From RGIG1959 sp964564305 (GTDB lineage: Bacteria; Bacillota; Clostridia; Oscillospirales; Acutalibacteraceae): a DNA stretch of 5,202 nt. The notes under the pieces were generated by a model. The model ran no database searches. It was not told where the DNA came from and saw only the letters and a program-made list of their open reading frames with translations. Position numbers and translations under genes: made by a program. Below, piece by piece: positions 1-5,202 of the stretch (position 1 is the first letter of the stretch; each line of letters starts with the position of its first letter). The DNA lies in assembly GCA_964564305.1 (NCBI GenBank), contig CAZMAM010000052.1, positions 1 to 5,202 of the forward strand, given 5' to 3'.

Positions 1-52
1 ATATTAAATTGACGAAATTTTTGCCTTTAGACAGGAATTTTTAGAGGTCACC
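1..52 (+). mobile_element. Possible insertion-sequence end (left flank)
   Basis: Read from outside inward on the plus strand, positions 3-44 give an open tail IKLTKFLPLDRNF and then TAG at 42-44, and the putative element edge GGTCACC ends at 52, followed by tta. A short C-terminal tail stopping a few bases before an element edge is typical of a transposase gene. Both repeat copies show the putative edge GGTGACC preceded by TAA (reading outward), which could be a TNA-type target. The tail is only 13 codons and I cannot name a family, so this is inference. Confidence 0.35.
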
Positions 53-55
53 TTA
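4..55. repeat. Left copy of 52-bp perfect inverted repeat
   Basis: Bases 4-55 are the exact reverse complement of 5151-5202, with identity ending abruptly at 55/56 (next bases taatattcgg here, against attttaaatg beyond the other copy). The repeat is AT-rich and has the near-palindrome AGGTCACCT close to its inner edge. It supplies the last 16 codons and the stop (TAA, plus-strand tta at 4-6) of the ATPase frame. The match may continue outside the window. Confidence 0.97.
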
Positions 56-3000
56 TAATATTCGGACTGCCCCTTTGTGAACTGACCCTGCGGAAAACCG
101 CTGTATAATTCGGCTTTTTCGCTGTCCGTGAGATCGCTCAAAAATACGCCGGCATCCTGAATAAAATAATCCACCTGGTTCTTGTAAAACCGGTCAAAGT
201 TTTCCCGCTGAGTCAGCAGGAGCCGGTAAAAGGCGGATCGGTTTTGTTCGGCAATATCGTTATTTTGTTTCATACCGTATAATTGCCACAGGAAGGGCGC
301 CAAATCACCGGTAAGCTTTGCCGCGGTTTCGCACGGCATTTTGATATTGTTGGTTTTGTCGTTCCACGCATCAATCACTTCTCTCAGAGAAGAGTAACTG
401 CCCAGTGAACGATTGCTTTCCGAAATAATTTGATATTCCAAGATAATATCCGAAATCTTTTCCTCGGCGGTGGCAATGTTCCAGACCCAATTGGCGTCTC
501 CGGCGTTGAAACGGGCTTTTACCCGCTCCATGTAACTGCCCCCGTCATGGATTTTGGCCGCCAGTTCCGGCAAAATGCCATCGCGGTACCGGGCAATAAA
601 CAGGCGCATGCCCGTTTGACAGTTTTCGCTGGTAAACAAGCCGGAAAGGTCCTGGGCGAGACAGGGATTTTCCTCTGCTGCCCGGCCGATTCTTTCCGCC
701 AAATCGTTTTCGGATGCGCGGGCGCTGTTGGCGGTATTGGCAATGCCCATGTAATCATCGATCACCTGTTCAATCAGCCGGTTGTCGCAGCGGTGCTCCG
801 TCTGATTGAGCACTTCTTTGACACACCAAAGCGGAAAACAAAACCCCTTCATTTTGATTCGCATCTGATCGCGGGCACTTTCCACGCTGCCGCACTGCGA
901 AGCCGGGATTCCGAATGCCTCGGCCGTGCACTCCAGAAATTTGCGCGTCGCGGAGGTCATCGCGACAATATATTCATCTTTGTATTTGCCACTCGGATTG
1001 ACCCTATGCTGAATGGCGTTGGCAATCATCATTTTCAGGCGATCCGCGCTCATAACCTCGTTATTCAGCCCGTTGCTCCAGAAAAATTCCGGCGTTTGGT
1101 ATTCTTTTAAAACAAATCCCATCACGAACGCGGCAACGCCGGACGGCATAAACCCATACGGCGCCTTTTCAAGCTCCTGCCAAACAGATAGGATAGCGAC
1201 ACGGCCGGCACCCCGCTCAAAGCCCTCTTGAATCAGCGCATCCACTCTTTTTTTGATGTGAACAATGGGAAGGCTCTGAATCGCGGGATTTTCCCAATAC
1301 CGGTCAACTTTCCACGCCCCGGCCAGCGCCGTTTCCAAACTCAGTTTTTTGTTCGGATTGTTGTACGCGCCGGTCAGTTTTTGCTCTATGCCGCAGCCGG
1401 CGCCGTTCGCCAGCTGATACACACCGTACATCGTTGTGCTGAGCGTATATTGCTCCAACCCATAGTAATATTTCGCGTGATTCACGGCAAGCAGGGCCTG
1501 CTGCAAATCAAACAGCGCAGGCTGCCTTTCTCCGCCCGGATGCTGCGCATCATACAGCATAAACGAACCGCCCGCAATCTTTGCCTTCCATTCCCTGAGA
1601 ACGTTCATCGCCTGATTTTCATAATGAGCGGCCTGATTCCTGTCTTTTTGCGCGTTATACCGGCTGAACGCCATACTGTCGCAATACTGTTCCAAAAGAT
1701 CTTTTCCCATCGGAACCAGACATTCAATAAAGAGAATGTCGTTATCCGGTGCAATCACCGTTTTCAAAATTTGCTGGCGGATTTTTTGCATCTCCTCGTC
1801 CGTCATGGCAAAAGTCGTCACAACTTTAAACCGCTCCGGCGCGTCTTTCGCCCGAAGCTTTTGAACCGTAAAGGCAAAATTCGCATAACCGGTGGCATTC
1901 CCGTCTGTCAGAAAGCGCTGCTTTACGGCCGGGGGAAGCGCAACCGCTTCCAAAAGCGCGCCGTTAATGATGAGACCCTGAGTCTTGGTTTCCTCCATCA
2001 CCTTTGCCCGGTACGGCGCAAGACTTTCGCCTCCGCTGGCATTCACCGCGCAATATTCAAATTTTCCGCCCGCAATCGGCTTTTTAAACAGCAGATTCTT
2101 TTCTATTATGCCGTTAGCCACCGCGATGGCCTTTCCCTTTTGCCAATCGGTTCCGGCAAAGGCCAGTTCGATGTTTTCATCGTTCGGCACCAGCAAATCG
2201 TTTCCGGTTACGCGAAGCGAAATGGCCTGTAAGAGCAGCACCGTCTTCAATACGCGCTGTTCGTCCGGCAGCAGCTTTTCCGCCTGAAGCGTGAAGTAAC
2301 TGTCCAAAACCCCGCGAACATCGTCGTTCAACCCGTTTCTCTCTCTTCCGCAGAAGAAATCCCAGAGCAAATCAACCGTCAGCAGATTGATGTCGCTCTG
2401 AACGCCGTAATGGCTGATAAACCATTTGAAACCCTTGGCGTCGGTCATATCGTTGCTGATAATGAAATCAAACATACTGCGCTGATTGGAATTAAACACG
2501 GTGGCAATGTGCTTCAAAATCAGCGCCGCGTAAGGATGAATCGGCACGATGCTCTGCATTTCCTTATCGGAAAGCTGCGCCTTTTTCCCAAAGACGCTTT
2601 GTTTTCTGACCGCATCAATGATTTTCGCGCGGACGGGACTCAGTTCATCGTTGAGAGCGGGTTTATCCTCTTCTTCCCACTCTTGGCGCAAAACGGGATC
2701 ATCCGTTGTCTTCATGGCCTGAGCCATCAGCTGAAAAGCCATATTCTCCGGAAGTTCAATTTTCACCGGCGGCTCAAAACGACCCAGCGTTTTATTGGCC
2801 GTTTCGTTATCGGCAAAAAGATTTCTGCTCTCATGCGCAACAATCATAAAATAAAACGGATGCGATTGGCTGATTTCAATCAATGTCTGAAATCCCGTAA
2901 GACCGATGGGATGATTGAGAAAATATTCCGAAAACTCATCCCAGACAAACAGGATAGCGGAAAGATGATTGCTTTCGATAATGCTCTTCACCCAGTCCGC

Positions 3001-3693
3001 CATATCGTTGACGTCGCTGAAGAGCCCGTACTGCCCGCTTTCTTTGAGTACCTTCATCACATTGCGCATGGTGGATTCAATTTGCGCGTCCGTTCCGGCG
3101 GTCAGCCGCTGCGCCACATCATCCGCCGTCATGCCGCTGAACTCCCACGCGTACTGTTCGGTATGGATTAATGTGTTAAAATAATCCCGGCTGCCGGGCC
3201 TCTTCAGCCAAGAGAGGAACGCGCCCCGCATGGACGCGTCGCCCTCGTTTTCAATCCCGTTTGCCCGAAGCGCCGACATCACGCTTTGCTGAACCGCCAG
3301 AATCAAATCGGTATCCGTATGGATACCGGCGGATCCGATGCGGTGAACCGTGAGAATCTTCCCGCTGTTTTTTACGCTGATCCATTTGTTGCACAAATCC
3401 GGGCTCAGGTTAAATTCCCGGAAATACGCCTCAACCTCTTCGTCAGGCGCGTCGATAATGGATTTCACCGTCAGCGCGGCGTGCGATTTTCCCGTCCCGT
3501 ACGCGCCCTCCACCCAGATCGACCGCGTAGCGGAGCCGGAAAGAACTTTATAGGTGGTTTCCAGCAATCGGACAAACGTCTCGTGCGGATAAAAATCCTT
3601 CCAGCTGACTTTGCCCTGCGCAATCAAATCGGCGGTGACCGCGGCATAGTATTTCGGGTTGATATTGAAATAATCTTTATAATATTTCGCCAT
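4..3693 (-). CDS. brxC: BrxC-like P-loop ATPase (probable type 4 BREX), 3' end replaced by repeat sequence
   Basis: Large cytoplasmic ATPase of 1229 residues, probably the BrxC4 component of a type 4 BREX phage-defence system. Seen directly: a Walker A motif GAYGTGKS at residues 63-70, a Walker B strand AILFVWDEF at about 246-254 with the acidic pair D252/E253, a following strand FMIVAHESR (about 282-290) in sensor position, and R305 in TLGRF as a possible arginine finger. The remaining roughly 900 residues have no motif I can name. There is no signal peptide or membrane segment. The start is ATG at 3693, preceded by GGAGG with an 8-base spacer. The gene lies 17 bases after the PAPS-reductase gene, so the two are probably cotranscribed. 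Oddity: the last 16 residues, KVTSKNSCLKAKISSI, and the stop lie inside the 52-bp terminal repeat, so the native C-terminus is probably lost or continues outside the window. The P-loop ATPase call is secure. The BREX-4 name rests on remembered family resemblance and on its neighbour. Confidence 0.72.
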   Translation of the reverse strand: MAKYYKDYFNINPKYYAAVTADLIAQGKVSWKDFYPHETFVRLLETTYKVLSGSATRSIWVEGAYGTGKSHAALTVKSIIDAPDEEVEAYFREFNLSPDLCNKWISVKNSGKILTVHRIGSAGIHTDTDLILAVQQSVMSALRANGIENEGDASMRGAFLSWLKRPGSRDYFNTLIHTEQYAWEFSGMTADDVAQRLTAGTDAQIESTMRNVMKVLKESGQYGLFSDVNDMADWVKSIIESNHLSAILFVWDEFSEYFLNHPIGLTGFQTLIEISQSHPFYFMIVAHESRNLFADNETANKTLGRFEPPVKIELPENMAFQLMAQAMKTTDDPVLRQEWEEEDKPALNDELSPVRAKIIDAVRKQSVFGKKAQLSDKEMQSIVPIHPYAALILKHIATVFNSNQRSMFDFIISNDMTDAKGFKWFISHYGVQSDINLLTVDLLWDFFCGRERNGLNDDVRGVLDSYFTLQAEKLLPDEQRVLKTVLLLQAISLRVTGNDLLVPNDENIELAFAGTDWQKGKAIAVANGIIEKNLLFKKPIAGGKFEYCAVNASGGESLAPYRAKVMEETKTQGLIINGALLEAVALPPAVKQRFLTDGNATGYANFAFTVQKLRAKDAPERFKVVTTFAMTDEEMQKIRQQILKTVIAPDNDILFIECLVPMGKDLLEQYCDSMAFSRYNAQKDRNQAAHYENQAMNVLREWKAKIAGGSFMLYDAQHPGGERQPALFDLQQALLAVNHAKYYYGLEQYTLSTTMYGVYQLANGAGCGIEQKLTGAYNNPNKKLSLETALAGAWKVDRYWENPAIQSLPIVHIKKRVDALIQEGFERGAGRVAILSVWQELEKAPYGFMPSGVAAFVMGFVLKEYQTPEFFWSNGLNNEVMSADRLKMMIANAIQHRVNPSGKYKDEYIVAMTSATRKFLECTAEAFGIPASQCGSVESARDQMRIKMKGFCFPLWCVKEVLNQTEHRCDNRLIEQVIDDYMGIANTANSARASENDLAERIGRAAEENPCLAQDLSGLFTSENCQTGMRLFIARYRDGILPELAAKIHDGGSYMERVKARFNAGDANWVWNIATAEEKISDIILEYQIISESNRSLGSYSSLREVIDAWNDKTNNIKMPCETAAKLTGDLAPFLWQLYGMKQNNDIAEQNRSAFYRLLLTQRENFDRFYKNQVDYFIQDAGVFLSDLTDSEKAELYSGFPQGQFTKGQSEYYKVTSKNSCLKAKISSI

Positions 3694-3701
3694 ATCCGTC
3701 G

Positions 3702-3706
3702 CCTCC
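3702..3706 (-). promoter_or_regulatory. Ribosome binding site of the ATPase gene
   Basis: The minus strand reads GGAGG here, 8 bases before the ATG at 3693 and only 5 bases downstream of the TAA (3713-3711) that ends the PAPS-reductase gene. This fixes the ATPase start and suggests that its translation may be coupled to the upstream gene. Confidence 0.8.
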
Positions 3707-3710
3707 GTTT

Positions 3711-5150
3711 TTACAGCAACCGCAGCACATCATCGGCGGTTTTTCCGTCCCGCAGGGTGATATTGTCCAAATTCAGCGTAAACGACGCGGAAAGAAACTC
3801 CAGATAATTGATGGAAAGACCGTTTAAAATCCGCACCATTGTTTCGCGGTCAAGCCCGAAAATCCGGGTGGGGCTGATACCGTCACGCTCGATGGAATCA
3901 TCCAGCAAAGTCGCCAGCGAAAACTGATAATATCCCCCGCACGCCTCGGCAAATTTATACAGGGAATATAAAATCACTTCGGGAACGGGGTCTTGCCACG
4001 GTAAACGCTTAATGGATATGGCCCGGTTTTTTTCCTTTGTCACAACTCCCATTCCCAAATTCCCCATAGGCAGTTGACATAGCCTTGTCAGTGAACCGAA
4101 TATATCGCCTGTCCAGCTTTCTTTTGCTCCGGCTGAAACAAGCATAGAAGCAAGACATTCTCGGCTGTACTCTTCTTCAAAAGAAACGTGGGTAACAAAC
4201 CAGTTAACCTGCGGGGTATAACACAAATTGATAAAAATAATACCCCACGCCGGTTCAGACATAAATCCAATCCGGTCTATTACCTGCGCCGTTTGCGAAA
4301 AACCGGATTCATCAAGCAATTGGGCATCTCTGAGAAATCTCTTGAAAAAATTATACATCTGTGATCCTAATGTATGATACTCATTAAATTTGTCCTTATA
4401 TTGAAAATACTGTTCAATCCATTCCAGTTTCGGAGCATGATGAGAATAGCAGTTCAAACTCATGCTTTTCCCCGCCATTGTAAAACCTCCCTTTGGCTTC
4501 TCTAACGATTTATACACTAAGCATCCTTTATCTACCTTGTGACAAGATGAACAATGACGACATCCCGAATGAATGATGACCTGACCATCACGGAAATTTA
4601 GACAGCCATACGGACAATCCGCTTGGCATACCTTGCATCCCACACAACACGCCGCTTTTCGAAAAACATTTTTGATTAACTTCACAAATTCAGGGTTGTC
4701 TTTTGCGATAATCTTCTCGATGCGTACGGTAATGTCATTTTCTTTCTGCTCAATATAAAAAGGCAGCAGTTTCCCGTGAAAGTTTAAATGATACGGATTG
4801 TTGTCATCCACCAATACACCGAGCGTTTTTATCCATTCATGCCAATCCGTTTTCGGGTCATGTATTTGAATCGTTACATCCCCGCTTGTTGAAAAAGATT
4901 CTTCATAGTTGATATTCAAATTCAGATCCCTGCCGTTTTTTCTCGCCTTCCATCCCCCATTTTGAATAAAATCATCCAGCGTTTCCGAAGATGAAAAAGT
5001 TCCGCTGTAAAGTTCCCGGATAGAACGGACAAGGGGTTCCGCTTCTGCCGAATAACAGCGATAATTCATATAATCGTTTCTTTCTGCCGATCTCGGGCAA
5101 ATGAGACATCCGGCACGTCGGTTTCCTTTGATATAGGTCTCATTTAAAAT
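3711..5150 (-). CDS. brxP: PAPS reductase-family/ferredoxin protein (BrxP-like), 5'-truncated
   Basis: C-terminal part of a protein of the phosphoadenosine-phosphosulfate reductase (ATP-pyrophosphatase) family, probably BrxP of type 4 BREX. The first in-frame ATG is at 5069, but the frame stays open upstream and encodes ETYIKGNRRAGCLICP, typical of the end of a PAPS-reductase-like domain, so 5069 is not the native start. That ATG also lacks a convincing ribosome site. Numbering from 5069, residues 142-152 form a ferredoxin motif C-x2-C-x2-C-x3-C (extra Cys156), and residues 170-183 a second set C-x2-C-x2-C-x6-C, consistent with two Fe-S clusters. Residues from about 230 to 452 (LGSQMYNFFKRFLRDAQLL, then WGIIFINLCYTPQVNW) resemble the DUF4007 domain found in such proteins. 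The N-terminal nucleotide-binding part is missing: the frame meets the terminal repeat at 5151 and an in-frame TAA at 5201-5199. It is followed by the ATPase gene in one operon. Probably non-functional as a reductase here unless the rest lies beyond a false contig end. Confidence 0.68.
   Translation of the reverse strand: MLNETYIKGNRRAGCLICPRSAERNDYMNYRCYSAEAEPLVRSIRELYSGTFSSSETLDDFIQNGGWKARKNGRDLNLNINYEESFSTSGDVTIQIHDPKTDWHEWIKTLGVLVDDNNPYHLNFHGKLLPFYIEQKENDITVRIEKIIAKDNPEFVKLIKNVFRKAACCVGCKVCQADCPYGCLNFRDGQVIIHSGCRHCSSCHKVDKGCLVYKSLEKPKGGFTMAGKSMSLNCYSHHAPKLEWIEQYFQYKDKFNEYHTLGSQMYNFFKRFLRDAQLLDESGFSQTAQVIDRIGFMSEPAWGIIFINLCYTPQVNWFVTHVSFEEEYSRECLASMLVSAGAKESWTGDIFGSLTRLCQLPMGNLGMGVVTKEKNRAISIKRLPWQDPVPEVILYSLYKFAEACGGYYQFSLATLLDDSIERDGISPTRIFGLDRETMVRILNGLSINYLEFLSASFTLNLDNITLRDGKTADDVLRLL
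4476..4490 (-). promoter_or_regulatory. Possible internal ribosome site and ATG inside the PAPS-reductase gene
   Basis: On the minus strand AAAGGGAGG is followed by a 7-base spacer (from GGAGG) and an in-frame ATG at 4478. This is Met198 counted from the ATG at 5069, just after the ferredoxin clusters. Initiation here would give a 255-residue protein holding only the DUF4007-like domain. The match is better than anything before the ATG at 5069. However, the same bases encode Lys-Gly-Gly-Phe in the main frame, so it could be chance. Confidence 0.35.
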
Positions 5151-5202
5151 TAAGGTGACCTCTAAAAATTCCTGTCTAAAGGCAAAAATTTCGTCAATTT
5201 AA
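5151..5202. repeat. Right copy of 52-bp perfect inverted repeat
   Basis: Exact reverse complement of 4-55, reaching the last base of the window. On the minus strand it enters the frame of the PAPS-reductase gene immediately before codon ATT (5150), but carries an in-frame TAA at 5201-5199. No N-terminal domain can therefore be read through it into that gene. Confidence 0.97.
5154..5202 (-). mobile_element. Possible insertion-sequence end (right flank)
   Basis: Mirror image of the left flank: on the minus strand the open tail KLTKFLPLDRNF runs from 5200 and stops at TAG (5164-5162), with the putative edge GGTGACC beginning at 5154 after TAA at 5151-5153. If both flanks are copies of one element, they lie in opposite orientation with their 3' ends facing this segment. 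The body of the element is outside the window. Confidence 0.35.

Noticed and set aside
430..2232. Long plus-strand open frames at 430-1110 and 1228-2232
   Set aside because: They lie wholly opposite the ATPase gene, encode arginine/phenylalanine-rich sequence without recognisable motifs, and overlap the clear Walker-type coding strand. They are antisense shadows.
3309..3328. Perfect 8-bp hairpin CGGTATCC-gtat-GGATACCG
   Set aside because: It lies in the middle of the ATPase coding sequence, has no following T-run, and is explained by ordinary codons, so it is not taken as a terminator or regulatory site.
2410..3807. Plus-strand open frames at 2410-3171 and 3286-3807
   Set aside because: They are antisense to the motif-bearing ATPase region. 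The second even crosses the boundary between the two real genes. No family resemblance.
4088..4270. 60-codon minus-strand frame inside the PAPS-reductase gene
   Set aside because: It is an alternative frame of a well-supported coding region, with no ribosome site or motif of note.
4..5202. Phase-variable domain swapping by inversion between the repeats
   Set aside because: Not kept as the main model because in-frame stop codons inside the repeat would prevent fusing an outside N-terminal or C-terminal part to either gene in either orientation, and no recombinase is in the window.

Overview
The window reads as a 5.2-kb fragment of a bacterial defence-type operon on the minus strand, cut at both ends by the same 52-bp sequence in opposite orientation. 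The two genes are tightly packed, the second has a GGAGG ribosome site at standard spacing, and GC content is moderate (roughly 50% in most of the window, nearer 30-45% around 4130-5070). This suggests a Firmicute, perhaps a gut clostridium. That host guess is inference only, because no taxonomic marker gene is present.

Reading along the minus strand from right to left: 5202-5151 is one copy of the repeat. 5150-3711 is the 3' part of a gene for a phosphoadenosine-phosphosulfate (PAPS) reductase-family protein. It keeps the end of the reductase-like domain (a GC-x-x-CP motif), two ferredoxin-like cysteine clusters and a C-terminal domain resembling DUF4007. After a 17-base gap with a good ribosome site, 3693-4 encodes a 1229-residue P-loop ATPase with clear Walker A and B motifs. 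Its last 16 residues and stop codon are supplied by the second repeat copy (55-4). No RNA gene, CRISPR array or gene-free stretch over 300 bases is visible.

A PAPS-reductase/ferredoxin protein followed directly by a roughly 1200-residue BrxC-like ATPase matches my recollection of type 4 BREX phage-resistance loci (BrxP and BrxC4, normally accompanied by PglZ and BrxL). PglZ and BrxL are not in the window, so the assignment is probable, not proven. In that model the ATPase would act with the PglZ phosphatase-like protein, and the BrxP protein would carry nucleotide/sulfur-type and Fe-S chemistry.

The most notable observation is the perfect 52-bp inverted repeat at the two ends of the window, whose inner edges coincide with where both genes stop looking native. 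In-frame stop codons inside the repeat close both reading frames. The simplest explanations are two insertion-sequence ends facing the window in opposite orientation, or a contig that breaks at a multicopy element. A genuine invertible segment is possible but less supported.
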